Of a stretch of DNA of 64,000 nucleotides, positions 35,825 to 47,519 are shown in pieces. The translations under genes were made by a program, and so were the position numbers. Every line of letters starts with the position of its first letter. Positions within the stretch are counted from its first letter, which is position 1. Source of the DNA: Leptospirillum sp. (lineage in GTDB: Bacteria > Nitrospirota > Leptospirillia > Leptospirillales > Leptospirillaceae); contig DAHUYM010000004.1 in assembly GCA_027315205.1 (NCBI GenBank), positions 98,216 to 162,215 on the forward strand, in the 5' to 3' direction. The notes beneath the pieces were generated by a model, which saw only the letters and a program-made list of their open reading frames with translations, searched no databases and had not been told where the DNA came from.

Positions 35825-36075
35825 TCCTGACTCCCTTTATCGGATCCGTCGGTGGTATCGTCCGGACCCGTCATGCGGGTCACCGTCCGGTACACCAGCC
35901 AGAAACCTGTCCCGCCGCCGATCACAAGGCCCGTGATCGACAGGGCGGGGAATATTTTCATTCCCAGTCGCGAGTCGAAATAATAGCCGATTCCGGCGCA
36001 CAAAAACGTCGTCACAACCAGCTCAAACCCTAAACGGGCCACGAAAACGAGACCGTTGCCGTTCTTCTCACTCAT
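35821..36075 (-). CDS. atpI: AtpI/AtpZ-like ATP synthase assembly protein
   Basis: This 84-residue two-TM protein begins the atp operon. ARLGFELVVTTFLCAGIGYY and GLVIGGGTGFWLVYRTV fit the AtpZ/AtpI family, which aids c-ring assembly. I start at ATG 36075, as the upstream frame (to 36258) has no support. It is coupled to atpB by a four-base overlap. Confidence 0.78.
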   Translation of the reverse strand: MSEKNGNGLVFVARLGFELVVTTFLCAGIGYYFDSRLGMKIFPALSITGLVIGGGTGFWLVYRTVTRMTGPDDTTDGSDKGSQD

Positions 36076-36327
36076 CACACACCCGCGCCTTGCCGTCCGG
36101 GGAACCGGAAATCGCCGAAGAGGGAAAATCGGAGAAGATCGGGGTAAAATGGGCCTTCGGTCGGCTTCCGACAACGAAACCCGATGATATTGACCCCCGT
36201 ATGCAGGTTGTTTTTCAAAAAACTCTCCCATTAGAGCAGATTGAACGCTTGATTGCAAGGTCGCGCGCCCTGAACGCCGTAAGGGGGGAGCGCTTGACGG
36301 TCGCGGACGGGTTTCCTACACTGGGCC

Positions 36328-36849
36328 ATGATCCTTCGCCGGCTGCTCGAGATAATCTACGGGTTCGTCCTCGTCTTCCTGACCGGGGGAACCCTGATCT
36401 TCACCCTTTTCGTCACCCCCGTCCTCTTCCACTCCCTGGGGAAGGAAAAGGCCGGACCGATCGTAGGTGTCCTTTTCCCGCCCTATTTCCATCTCCTGTT
36501 CACCTTCTCGGTCGTGGCCCTGGTTTTTCGGGCGGGCCTGCTCGCGCTCAAACCCATGGAAGGGCGAAAAACCCTGGTGGTCTGGTCAGGGATATCGGTC
36601 GCTACCGGTTACCTGGCTCTTTCGCTGGGTCCACGGGCGATGGCGGCCCGGGACGCCTGGCTCGCACAACCGTCGGACCCGTCTCTCAAGGCCGCCTTCG
36701 ACCTTTTCCACCAGAAGTCGGTCCTGATCAACGGATTTGTTCTTGCCGGCTACCTGGCCCTGACCCTTCTTCTCCTATCCGGCCTCCGGTCCATGCCCGC
36801 AGAAAATCCCCCAACCCGGCCACCGTCTGGAACAGCCAGTCCGGAGTAA
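36328..36849 (+). CDS. DUF4149 membrane protein
   Basis: This 173-residue protein has four TM helices and resembles the DUF4149 family. The N-terminal LLEIIYGFVLVFLTGGTLI, the conserved TPVLFHSLGKEKAGPIVGVL segment and a Phe-His-Gln (DLFHQKSVLINGF) block near residue 125 fit. It is divergent from the atp operon. The 3' part overlaps the convergent gph gene by 122 bases. The function is unknown. Confidence 0.75.
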   Translation: MILRRLLEIIYGFVLVFLTGGTLIFTLFVTPVLFHSLGKEKAGPIVGVLFPPYFHLLFTFSVVALVFRAGLLALKPMEGRKTLVVWSGISVATGYLALSLGPRAMAARDAWLAQPSDPSLKAAFDLFHQKSVLINGFVLAGYLALTLLLLSGLRSMPAENPPTRPPSGTASPE

Positions 36850-37453
36850 ACGATTCCTTTTCCAGGGGATCCCCAAACCCCCATGTGACTCCCACAGTCC
36901 GTATTCCAGCCTTTCTGCCGGCCTCCATATCGATCACGCTGTCCCCCACCAAAATGGCATTCTCCGGAGGAACTCCAAACCGCATCAGCATCTGGAAGAC
37001 CGGAAAAGGGTCTGGCTTCCTCTGGGAATAGGTGTCTCCCCCGACGATTTCGGCAAAGAAGGAGCGGACGTTCAGGGCTTCGACAAGGCTCCGGCAGAGA
37101 TCCTCTCGCTTGTTTGACAGAACAACATGGGTCGCCGGAACCGACTCCAGAATCTCCAGGATGCCGGGGAAGAATCGCGTATGATCCGCGATATGCTGCC
37201 GGTAATGGTCGAGGAAAAGTTCGATCGCCAGCTCCCGTTCATGTTTCCCGGCTTCGGGGGGAAGGGCCGCATTGACGAGAAAACGAACCCCGTTTCCGAC
37301 CATCCGGGAAAAATGGTTCTCGTCCACGGGGGGGAAGCCAAGTTCCTTCACCGCATGATTGGTCGCAGTCACAAGGTCCCCTCTCGAATCCACCAGCGTT
37401 CCGTCCAGATCCCAGAGAACAAGCCGGGACGCCCGGTCCTTCTTTTGATTCAC
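36728..37453 (-). CDS. gph: HAD-superfamily phosphatase, phosphoglycolate phosphatase-like
   Basis: This 241-residue HAD hydrolase has motif I DLDGTLVDS, motif II VVLSNK, the lysine in QRKPDP and motif III LVGDSVIDMEAG, all intact. It is similar to phosphoglycolate phosphatase and pyrophosphatase PpaX. The start overlaps the end of the dppC gene (ATGA). The long C-terminal extension after residue 215 is low-complexity and lies in the antisense overlap with the DUF4149 gene. The substrate is not certain. Confidence 0.88.
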   Translation of the reverse strand: MNQKKDRASRLVLWDLDGTLVDSRGDLVTATNHAVKELGFPPVDENHFSRMVGNGVRFLVNAALPPEAGKHERELAIELFLDHYRQHIADHTRFFPGILEILESVPATHVVLSNKREDLCRSLVEALNVRSFFAEIVGGDTYSQRKPDPFPVFQMLMRFGVPPENAILVGDSVIDMEAGRKAGIRTVGVTWGFGDPLEKESFTPDWLFQTVAGLGDFLRAWTGGRIGEEGSGPGSRQEQIR

Positions 37454-38478
37454 GCAACCCCCCCGTTTCGTTCGGGATCCCGGATACGGTCCCCCAGAAG
37501 ATTAAAAATGATGACGATGGCCACGATCATCGCTCCCGAAAGAAGGAGCCATGGAGCCGCTTCCATCGCCGGGAGCGACTGAGACTCCGCAAGGATGTTC
37601 CCGAGGCTCGGATGGGGTTCGGAAACCCCGAGCCCAAGGAACGAAAGACCGGCCTCGCCCACGATGAATCCGGGAATCGCGAGCGTCAGCGCCACGACAA
37701 GGTACGGAGCCATATTCGGAAGTATGTGGCGAACCCAGATTCCCACCGGGGAAACGCCCGTCGCGCGGGCGGCCAGGACAAACTCCTCTTCCCGGAGCGA
37801 GCGGGTAATGCCCCGGACGACCCGGGCGAGGCCCGCCCATCCCACGAACGCGAGGGCTCCCGTGACGATCAGGGTGACTTCGACCGCCGACAGTCCCGGA
37901 GGGAAGATCGCCCTGAACCCCATAAGAAGGTAAAGGGAGGGCACCGCCATGAACACCTCTCCGACCCTCATGACGACCTGATCGGCCCACCCGCCGGTGT
38001 ACCCCGCGAAAAGCCCGGCACCGATCCCCACCAGGAACGAAATCGTGACGGCCGACAGGGACAGAAGGAAAGAGAACCGAACGCCGTAGAGGATCCGCGA
38101 AAAGAGATCCCTCCCGAAGAGGTCGAGACCCAGGAGGGCCAACCGCCCGGGAGAATCGGCACAGAAGAGGTGCCGGTCCCAGCGGACGATCCCCATCCAC
38201 CGGTAGCGCTCCCCGCGGCACAGGAATCGGACAGGGACCCATTTCCCCGGGACCCTGACGAACCTGTGAAAAATCGGATCGGTCAACGCCATCACCGGTA
38301 CGGAAAGCCGGCCGTCATGGAACGAAGGCAGGACGGGAGGCATGTAGGACAGATCGAACCGGACGCTGTCGTACCGGTACGGAGAGAGAAACTCGGCGAA
38401 AATCCCCGCCACGAAAAGAGCCGCCAAGAGGACGAAAACACCTCCTGCCTGCCGAACGAACGCCTTGAGCCTCCTCAT
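37450..38478 (-). CDS. dppC: Peptide-type ABC transporter permease (DppC/OppC)
   Basis: This 342-residue inner-membrane permease has the transmembrane-domain EAA loop ARATGVSPVGIWVRHILPN near residue 250 and a GEAGLSFLGLGV block near 290, both typical of DppC/OppC. It has an unusually long periplasmic segment (residues about 40-105) between TM1 and TM2. The start overlaps the dppB stop as ATGA. No ATPase genes lie nearby. It imports peptides, nickel or another oligopeptide-like ligand. Confidence 0.92.
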   Translation of the reverse strand: MRRLKAFVRQAGGVFVLLAALFVAGIFAEFLSPYRYDSVRFDLSYMPPVLPSFHDGRLSVPVMALTDPIFHRFVRVPGKWVPVRFLCRGERYRWMGIVRWDRHLFCADSPGRLALLGLDLFGRDLFSRILYGVRFSFLLSLSAVTISFLVGIGAGLFAGYTGGWADQVVMRVGEVFMAVPSLYLLMGFRAIFPPGLSAVEVTLIVTGALAFVGWAGLARVVRGITRSLREEEFVLAARATGVSPVGIWVRHILPNMAPYLVVALTLAIPGFIVGEAGLSFLGLGVSEPHPSLGNILAESQSLPAMEAAPWLLLSGAMIVAIVIIFNLLGDRIRDPERNGGVA

Positions 38479-39446
38479 GACTCGCGCTCCCGGACACGGG
38501 GATCCAGGAAAAAGAGCGCGATGTCCGACACGATGTTTCCCAGGAGAAGAAGGACGGCCCCGGTCAGTATTCCACCCATCACCAGGTAGAGATCCTCTGT
38601 CATAACCGCGTGAAGCATAAGCCTGCCCATTCCCGGCCAGGCGTAAATCATCTCGACGAAGGCCGCCCCCGAAAGCAGGCCCCCAAGCTCCAAGCCGAAC
38701 AGGGTGACCAGGGGATTCAGGGCGTTCCGGAAAAGGTACCGGAGGCGGAGCAGCCGGGGTGAGAGCCCTCGTCCCCGGGCGGCCAGATAGTAGGGTTGAT
38801 CGCGAACCTCGAGAACCGCTGAGCGCATCAACCGGTACAGGACTCCGAAGCTTCCGAGAGCCAGCGTCATGGCCGGAAGGGCTAGATGGTGACCCATATC
38901 CAGGATCCGCTCCCACCCTGGCTCCGACGTCCAGTCCGGCCTGTGCGCCCCGCCGATGGGAAACCAGCCGGTGCGGCCCGCGAGCAAGACCCCCAGAAGC
39001 GACAGGAAAAACGACGGGACGGAAATGGACAGGTAGGAAAATCCGGTCAGGCTCCGGTCGAGGATCCCGTTGGGTCTTCCGGCCCCGTAGACGGCGAGAG
39101 GAAGGGCCAGCCCCCATGAAATCAGGATCGAGGTGAACGTCAGGAGAAGCGTGAGGGGTATCCGGGACAGGAGAAGGTCGGTGACCGGCAGGTGGTAGGA
39201 GAACGAATACCCGAGATCCCCATTAAAGAGCGCCTCGATCCACCGGACGAACTGCATGTAGAACGGCGTGTCGAGGCCGTATATGGTCTTGAGGCGGTGG
39301 ATGACCTCCGGGGACACCTGGGGGTTCAGTGCCATCTGGGACAGGAAGTCCCCCGGAGCCATGGCGATCAGGGCGAACGAGAGGAAGAGAATCCCCCCGA
39401 GCACCACGAAAAGGTGAACGACTCTCCTGAGAACATTCCGTATCAT
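38475..39446 (-). CDS. dppB: Peptide-type ABC transporter permease (DppB/OppB)
   Basis: This 323-residue permease has the N-terminal VVHLFVVLGGILFLSF helix, APGDF and YGLDTPFYMQF blocks, the EAA loop ARGRGLSPRLLRLRYLFRNAL and the C-terminal YAWPGMGRLMLHAV, all hallmarks of DppB. It is coupled by four bases to the substrate-binding protein upstream and to DppC downstream. The longer frame to 39749 is chance. Confidence 0.93.
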   Translation of the reverse strand: MIRNVLRRVVHLFVVLGGILFLSFALIAMAPGDFLSQMALNPQVSPEVIHRLKTIYGLDTPFYMQFVRWIEALFNGDLGYSFSYHLPVTDLLLSRIPLTLLLTFTSILISWGLALPLAVYGAGRPNGILDRSLTGFSYLSISVPSFFLSLLGVLLAGRTGWFPIGGAHRPDWTSEPGWERILDMGHHLALPAMTLALGSFGVLYRLMRSAVLEVRDQPYYLAARGRGLSPRLLRLRYLFRNALNPLVTLFGLELGGLLSGAAFVEMIYAWPGMGRLMLHAVMTEDLYLVMGGILTGAVLLLLGNIVSDIALFFLDPRVRERES

Positions 39447-41191
39447 GCCGGTGTGAGGACTCCCCTCTGGTACACCTGGGTGATGTGGGGAACGACCCCG
39501 CCCAAGGGCGTCGGATGGATGCCGCCCAAGGTCATCCGGACCGCGCTGATCTGGTCGGGAGTGACCAGGTCCACGATCGGAAGTTCCCTGTGTGCGATTT
39601 CCTGCCACCGGTCGTACAGTTTTTTCCGCTGGACCGGGTCCATCGTCGTCGCCCCCCGGTCGAACAGGGTGTCGATCTCGGCTTCCCAGGGCTGGTCCGG
39701 CTTCCTCTCCCGCGGGTTCCACAGGTGGAGGAACCCCGAGGATTGCCATACCGAGGAATCCCCGTGCGGATCGATGACGCCGGTCAGGCCGAAGAGGAGC
39801 ATTTCCCAGCGATAGCTCGTCGTGACAAGGGTCGCCAGCATGTTGAACTGGAGAGGGACGATCCGGATCTTGATGCCCACGTCCTTCAGGTTCGCCTGGA
39901 GAATCTGGGCCATCTGGATCCGTTCGGGGCTCTCGGTGTTCGTCAAAAGAACCACGATCACGCGGTGGCCCTCCGAATCGAAAAGGCGGTTCCCCCGATA
40001 AACGAATCCGCCTTCGACGAGGAGCTCCTTCGCGTGCGCGGGGTCATGCCGGTAGGGGACAAGGCGGTCGTCGAAGAAGGCCTTCACCGCCTTGGGGACC
40101 GGCCCCGGAATCGGTTCGCCCATCCCGTTCAGGACGATGTTCACGAGAGCGGTGCGGTCGATCGACCAGGCCACGGCTTCCCGGAATCGACGGTTCCGGA
40201 ACCACCGGATCTTGTACGCGTCGATCGGGGCCTTGGGGTTTTCGTTGAACGTCACGAACGATTCGGAAAGGGAGGGTCCCCTTACGAGGAGCCGGAACCG
40301 GGCCCTCTCTTCCGACGGTTTCAGGACCGCCATTTGCTGTGGAGAGACTCCGTAAAGATCGGTTTTCCCCGAAAGGAACCGGATCAGGGAACTCGTTTCG
40401 TTCGGGATGATCCTGAGAACGATCCGGGACAGACAGGGAAGACGACACCCAGGAGGCGCCAAGAGTCCGTCCGGTGGGGTGTAGCGGCCATTCCTCCGAA
40501 GAAATACGTATTGTCCCGGAACATATTTCTCGAGGACGAACGGCCCCGATCCCACGACACGGTCCGGACGTTCACGGACCGACCACGCACGGTTGAATTG
40601 CCCGGCTCCGACGACGGGTGCGAGGATATGGCGGGGAAGGATCTCGACACCGAGTTCTTCCAGGAGGGGTGCGAACGGCTTCGGCGTCTCGAACGCCACC
40701 GTCTCCCGGTCGACCAGGGTCACCGTGAACGGTTTCCCGTCCACGAGGAGGACCGAACGAGCCGGAGTCGCGATCTTCGGGTTGTAGTAGACATTCCGGA
40801 AGGAGAAAACCACGTCCCGGGCATCCAGGGGATGGCCGTCGGACCAGGTCAGGCCGGGGATCAGGTGGAAGACGACTTTGCGGCCCCCTTCGGTGATCTC
40901 CCATCGGCGCGCCAGGTCCGGCTTCACCGATCCGTCCTTCGGAGAGACCCGGGTCAGTCCTCGGAAAAGGTATCCCAGGATCTGGGTGCTGGTCGTCTCG
41001 GACGCCAGGGCGGGATTGAACGTCTTCGGGTCGGACACCACGTCCAGCACCAGCCTGCCCCCGGAAATCGCCGCGCGGGGAACCACTTTCCAGCGGTCCG
41101 CGCGGGAACCGGTGCAGCCTCCGGAAACGGCCCCGGCCAGAACGGCCAGGAGTGCCAGAACGATCGCCGGACCGGACCGACGTTCCCTCAC
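39443..41191 (-). CDS. Peptide ABC transporter substrate-binding lipoprotein (family 5)
   Basis: This 582-residue family 5 solute-binding protein has a signal peptide with lipobox VSGGC (cysteine near residue 26), the family block KTFNPALASETTS and PGLTWSDGHPLDARDVVFSF, a strong SBP_bac_5 signature. GTG start, overlapping the secG stop. It captures a peptide-like or nickel-chelate ligand in the periplasm and delivers it to DppBC. The ligand is not clear. Confidence 0.92.
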   Translation of the reverse strand: MRERRSGPAIVLALLAVLAGAVSGGCTGSRADRWKVVPRAAISGGRLVLDVVSDPKTFNPALASETTSTQILGYLFRGLTRVSPKDGSVKPDLARRWEITEGGRKVVFHLIPGLTWSDGHPLDARDVVFSFRNVYYNPKIATPARSVLLVDGKPFTVTLVDRETVAFETPKPFAPLLEELGVEILPRHILAPVVGAGQFNRAWSVRERPDRVVGSGPFVLEKYVPGQYVFLRRNGRYTPPDGLLAPPGCRLPCLSRIVLRIIPNETSSLIRFLSGKTDLYGVSPQQMAVLKPSEERARFRLLVRGPSLSESFVTFNENPKAPIDAYKIRWFRNRRFREAVAWSIDRTALVNIVLNGMGEPIPGPVPKAVKAFFDDRLVPYRHDPAHAKELLVEGGFVYRGNRLFDSEGHRVIVVLLTNTESPERIQMAQILQANLKDVGIKIRIVPLQFNMLATLVTTSYRWEMLLFGLTGVIDPHGDSSVWQSSGFLHLWNPRERKPDQPWEAEIDTLFDRGATTMDPVQRKKLYDRWQEIAHRELPIVDLVTPDQISAVRMTLGGIHPTPLGGVVPHITQVYQRGVLTPA

Positions 41192-41502
41192 GGGGACTTG
41201 GTATTGGGTGGCGCCGGAGGCGCAGCGGACGGCAAGGCCTTAAGCGGGGTATTCAGGAGAAGCGAGGGTCCGACCGGGTTCTGCCGGATGAGCGAAAGGG
41301 CAAGGGACGTCACCATGAAGAGCGTCGCCAGGACCACCGTCACCTTGGCAAGGAAAGAGGAGGCGCCCCGGGCCCCGAACATGGACGAACTCGACCCTCC
41401 GATCATGACGCCGGTCTCCGCCCCTTTTCCCGACTGGAGAAGGACCGCAGCCACGATCAAGATGCAGGCCATAACATGGACAATCGTAATAAGAACCGTC
41501 AT
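41188..41502 (-). CDS. secG: Preprotein translocase subunit SecG
   Basis: This 104-residue protein has two TM helices (residues about 2-22 and 52-70). The SecG signature GVMIGGSSSSMFGARGASSFLAK matches, with a Gly/Ser/Phe loop between the helices. A Pro-rich tail follows. It is fused by overlap to tpiA (upstream) and to the substrate-binding gene. As in many bacteria it sits after the triose-phosphate isomerase gene. Confidence 0.93.
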   Translation of the reverse strand: MTVLITIVHVMACILIVAAVLLQSGKGAETGVMIGGSSSSMFGARGASSFLAKVTVVLATLFMVTSLALSLIRQNPVGPSLLLNTPLKALPSAAPPAPPNTKSP

Positions 41503-42296
41503 TTTACATGAACTCCTTCCCGCACGGGCCGGTTCAGTTGCCGAACCAAGTCCGCCGAATGCAATAACGCGTGGGGATCGAGCCAGGCGCTCCCCACAAG
41601 AAATCCCGAAAGGTCCCCAAGGGAGGACAGGCTCCGGATGTTGTCCGAACTGACCGAGCCGCCGTACAGGAACGCGGGCGGGTCGGGCCAGGAAAACTCT
41701 TCCGAAACGTATTTCGCCACTTCATGAATGTCGGCCGGGGTGGCGTTTTGACCGGAGCCGATGGCCCAGACGGGTTCGTAGGCCAGATAGAAGGGGGACG
41801 TGATTCCCCTTTCGCGGGCTTTTTTGACGCCCTTGAAAACCGGTTCGATCTGGCTTTTGACGACCGAAAAGGTCTTTCCCCTTTTCCGTTGGCTCCCGGA
41901 TTCCCCGAAGCAAACGATCGGTACCATATCGGCCGAGAGCGAGAGATCGGTCTTGATGACCACGTTCTCGTCGGTCTCGTGGAAGAACCGGCGCCTCTCC
42001 GAATGGCCGATCACCACCCCCTTCACACCGATATCCAGGAGGTTCGGCATGCCGACCTCGCCCGTAAACGCGCCCGAAGTCCGTGTCGAAACGTCCTGGG
42101 CCAGGACAATGATCGGCAAATCCCGGTTCTGGATCCCCAGGACGACATGGTCGAGGTACACATGGGAGGGCGCGATGCCGATCCGGATGCGGGACCCGTC
42201 GAGAGTGCCCCAGATCGACGATTCGGAGAGGACGTCCAAGTACTCGTCGATCAACGCCCGGGTCATGTTCATTTTCCAGTTGGCGACGAGGAACAT
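41499..42296 (-). CDS. tpiA: Triose-phosphate isomerase
   Basis: This 265-residue TIM-barrel enzyme interconverts DHAP and GAP. The active-site lysine motif ANWKMN, the catalytic histidine in IGHSERR, the base glutamate in AYEPVWAIG, and the phosphate loop YGGSVSSDN are all present. It is four bases into the secG overlap and 19 bases after pgk. Complete. Confidence 0.97.
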   Translation of the reverse strand: MFLVANWKMNMTRALIDEYLDVLSESSIWGTLDGSRIRIGIAPSHVYLDHVVLGIQNRDLPIIVLAQDVSTRTSGAFTGEVGMPNLLDIGVKGVVIGHSERRRFFHETDENVVIKTDLSLSADMVPIVCFGESGSQRKRGKTFSVVKSQIEPVFKGVKKARERGITSPFYLAYEPVWAIGSGQNATPADIHEVAKYVSEEFSWPDPPAFLYGGSVSSDNIRSLSSLGDLSGFLVGSAWLDPHALLHSADLVRQLNRPVREGVHVK

Positions 42297-42315
42297 CGGC
42301 CTCTCCGGTTAGGGG

Positions 42316-44591
<2,276 letters not shown>

Positions 44592-44652
44592 TCAACCCAT
44601 TATGATTTCTTTCGATTCCCTCTTTCAAGAATACCTCATGCCCTCCTGGCGA

Positions 44653-47016
44653 TTATTGTGTGCCCGGGATGTTGTAGAAATCGGTGTCCGGGACCTTCGG
44701 CTGGGACACTTCGAGGACAGGCAGCTCTCCTTTCTTGAAAATTTCCACGGAAAAACTGGAACTGTCCATGGGCGTCCTGAGACCGGTCTTCGGATCGACC
44801 CGGACCTCCACTACATCGTCGGGAATCGCGAACGGCGTGTCCGGCAGAAGGGGAAGCGCCTGCTTCATGATATCGATCCAGACCGGAAGGGCCGCATGGG
44901 CGCCGAATTCTCCCCGTCCCATCGAGCGGTGGTCGTCCATGCCGACATACACCCCGACGGCAAAGTTCGGAGAAAATCCGATGAACCAGGCATCCCGAAA
45001 ATCGTTGGTGGTGCCGGTTTTCCCGGCCAGGAGCCGGGGAAGGGCCAATGCGTCCCGGCCTGTGCCTTCCTTGATGACACTCTGGAGCATCGAGGTCAAG
45101 AGATAGCTGTATGCGCTGTCGTAGACCTTCACAGGAGCGGGTACATGCTCGTAGACCGTCGTCTTCTGGAAATTCAGGACCCGGGTGAGGGCATGCACGG
45201 GATTCCGGATTCCCTGGTTCGCCACGACCGAATAGGCGGACGTGAGGTCCAAAGGCCGGACCCCCGACGAACCGAGGGCCAGGGACAGGTCGTGGTTGAG
45301 CGGCGTCGAAATTCCCAGTCTCCGGGCCAGGTTGATGACCGGCCCGATGCCGATCGAACGGACCATCCGGATCGTGGCCAGGTTGATCGATTGGGCCAGC
45401 GCCGTCCGCATCGGGACCGGCCCCAGGAACTTTCTCTCATAATCCTTGGGACGCCAGACTTTCCGATGGATGGAATCATAAAAGACCAGAGGCTCGTCCT
45501 CGAGAATCGTGGCCGGGGCGTACCCGTGCTCGAGTGCGGCCCCGTAGTCGATCATCTTGAACGAAGAGCCCGGCTGGCGAATCGCCTGGAACGCCCGGTT
45601 GAACTTGCTCCTCCTGAAACTGTAACCTCCGACCATCGCAAGGATCCCGCCCGTCTGCGGGTTGATTGCAACCACGCACCCCTGAATCAGGGGAACCTGG
45701 TCCAGGGAACCCTCAAGACCGAAACCCTTCCCCATTTTCCGGAACGCGACCAGATGGGACATCACGACATCCCCCGGTTTCAGGATCGACTGGGGGGAAA
45801 ACGCGTCCAGGACCGTTGCGTCACGGTCGAAATCCGGACCGTGAAGAACTTTTTTGGCCCAGGTCATTCTGGAGGCCGGGATGTAACCGGGCACGCCTTC
45901 CCATGTGAAGAACGCCCCGTCCGTCTTGACGCGGGTGATCGTCACCTCGACCCGGCGTCCGAGGATCGAAGAGCTTCGATCGAGGGGTCCCAGCGGATGA
46001 GTCTTACGGGAAGCATCTCTGAGATCCCGCAGCTTGACCTTTCTCAGAGGCCCCCGGAACCCCTTCCGGCGGTCGATTTCCCTGAGGCCGTTCCTCAGGG
46101 ACTTCAAGGCGATCAGCTGGACCCGCGAATCCAAAGTGGTGAAGATCCTCAAACCCCCGCCGTAAAGCTGGTCCGGGGTCATGATCTTCTCGAGCCTTTG
46201 CCTCACATACTCGAGAAAATAGGCGTTGGGGTTCGATGAACGGGTCCTCCGGCGGAACACCAGATTCTCGGAGTAAGCTTTCTTCACTTCTTCAGCGGAA
46301 ATGAACCCGGTCGTCTCCATCCTTTTCAGGACGACAAGCTGGCGCTTTTTGCTCGCCTGGGGGTGGAGGTAGGGAGAAAATTCGATGGGGGACCGGATCA
46401 GTCCGGCGATGAGGGCCGCTTCGGGTACGGCGAGATCCCGGACATCCTTCCCGAAGTATTCCTTCGCGGCCGCCTGGACCCCGTACGCCCCTTCCCCGAA
46501 ATAAATCTGGTTCAGGTAGAGTTCGAGGATCTCGTCCTTCGTCAGAACGCGCTCTATCCTGTAGGACAGGATGGCTTCCCGAAGTTTTCTGATGAGGTTC
46601 TTCTTATGGTTCAGGAAGATGTTCCGGGCCAACTGCTGCGTGATCGTGCTGGCCCCTTCGCGAAGATACCCGGCCAAGGCGTCCGAAATGGCAGCCCGGA
46701 TGATGGAACCGTAGGCCAGTGCCCCGTGCTTGTAGAAATTGGCGTCCTCGACCGACAGGACCGAATGGACGATCAGGGGGGGCATTTTGCTCAAGGGGAT
46801 GTATTCGCGTTTTTCCCGGTAGAAACTCCCGATAACCCGACCGTTCCGGTCGTAAATCACCGATGTCGTCACCGGCATGAAGGTCTTGAGGAACGCCACC
46901 GACGGCACGCCGCGGATCACCCGCTGCATGAACAGGTATCCCCAGACCCCGGCGGCGGACAGGACGACGAGCACGAACAGGAGTGTGAACCAGAGTGTCT
47001 TGCTACGGGTTTTCAC
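44653..47016 (-). CDS. mrcA: Class A penicillin-binding protein (PBP1A type)
   Basis: This 787-residue bifunctional peptidoglycan enzyme has an N-terminal TM (residues 8-30) and a glycosyltransferase domain with catalytic SVEDANFYKH (near 86-95) and TITQQLARN. An OB-like linker follows (residues about 310-430). The transpeptidase domain has SxxK in PGSSFKM, SxN in AQSINLATI and KTG in LAGKTGTTND. All motifs are intact. It is transcribed from its own region with a terminator upstream. It builds the cell wall. Confidence 0.95.
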   Translation of the reverse strand: MKTRSKTLWFTLLFVLVVLSAAGVWGYLFMQRVIRGVPSVAFLKTFMPVTTSVIYDRNGRVIGSFYREKREYIPLSKMPPLIVHSVLSVEDANFYKHGALAYGSIIRAAISDALAGYLREGASTITQQLARNIFLNHKKNLIRKLREAILSYRIERVLTKDEILELYLNQIYFGEGAYGVQAAAKEYFGKDVRDLAVPEAALIAGLIRSPIEFSPYLHPQASKKRQLVVLKRMETTGFISAEEVKKAYSENLVFRRRTRSSNPNAYFLEYVRQRLEKIMTPDQLYGGGLRIFTTLDSRVQLIALKSLRNGLREIDRRKGFRGPLRKVKLRDLRDASRKTHPLGPLDRSSSILGRRVEVTITRVKTDGAFFTWEGVPGYIPASRMTWAKKVLHGPDFDRDATVLDAFSPQSILKPGDVVMSHLVAFRKMGKGFGLEGSLDQVPLIQGCVVAINPQTGGILAMVGGYSFRRSKFNRAFQAIRQPGSSFKMIDYGAALEHGYAPATILEDEPLVFYDSIHRKVWRPKDYERKFLGPVPMRTALAQSINLATIRMVRSIGIGPVINLARRLGISTPLNHDLSLALGSSGVRPLDLTSAYSVVANQGIRNPVHALTRVLNFQKTTVYEHVPAPVKVYDSAYSYLLTSMLQSVIKEGTGRDALALPRLLAGKTGTTNDFRDAWFIGFSPNFAVGVYVGMDDHRSMGRGEFGAHAALPVWIDIMKQALPLLPDTPFAIPDDVVEVRVDPKTGLRTPMDSSSFSVEIFKKGELPVLEVSQPKVPDTDFYNIPGTQ

Positions 47017-47069
47017 GATTTGCGGTTCCGGGAAGGTTCCGTTTTAGGAGAATTTCGGGAAAACATGAC

Positions 47070-47112
47070 AAAAAGGGCGGAATATCCTTTTCATTCAAGA
47101 TATCCCGCCCCT
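47070..47112 (-). terminator. Intrinsic terminator after the 47211 small gene
   Basis: On the minus strand a near-perfect stem GGCGGGATATC/GATATTCCGCC is followed by TTTTT. It lies 100 bases after the small membrane gene and separates it from PBP1A. Confidence 0.75.
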
Positions 47113-47210
47113 CGACTCGGCATACATCGTTCCTCCGGACCTGAAGGGAGGCCGTTTTCGGGTTCCCGGCCACCGGTACCGGTTCGGAATGAAAGCGTCG
47201 GTTTTCGAAC

Positions 47211-47363
47211 CTACTTTTCGAATGTCTTCACGATCATCGTCGACGCCACGAAAACAAATCCCACGATCAGGACGAAGATCACAAAAAGGGTCGTACCCTT
47301 GCTGAAGTCTTCCTTGGGAACATACGTTCCGAATTTGTAAGCCGCAAGCATACCTTCAACCAT
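47211..47363 (-). CDS. Small membrane protein, 50 aa
   Basis: AGGAGG (plus 47374-47379) is followed 10 bases later by an ATG (47363). The product begins MVEGMLAAYKFGTYVPKEDF, followed by one TM helix (TLFVIFVLIVGFVFVASTMI). The shape resembles minor respiratory-chain subunits, but no family is certain. It has its own terminator, so it is a monocistronic small gene. Confidence 0.55.
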   Translation of the reverse strand: MVEGMLAAYKFGTYVPKEDFSKGTTLFVIFVLIVGFVFVASTMIVKTFEK

Positions 47364-47519
47364 GTCTCGCCAACCTCCTTGAAAGACACCCGTGAAACGC
47401 ACACGCTCCGGTGTTTACCGGATAAGAGATTAAGATAAAGGCATCGGGGGCGCATGCCCCCGGTTGCCAAATAGTCCCACACCGTCCAACGAAAATCAAG
47501 GGAGCTCTCCCGATCCGGG

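Noticed and set aside
36090..37031. Long plus-strand open frames opposite the atpI, DUF4149 and gph genes.
   Set aside because: They read against well-conserved genes in a GC-rich genome, lack domains and ribosome binding sites, and are shadow frames.
39485..41653. A 722-codon plus-strand frame opposite the peptide-binding lipoprotein.
   Set aside because: It is antisense to a protein with a lipobox and family 5 signatures; its translation is Arg/Gly/Asp-rich as expected of a shadow.
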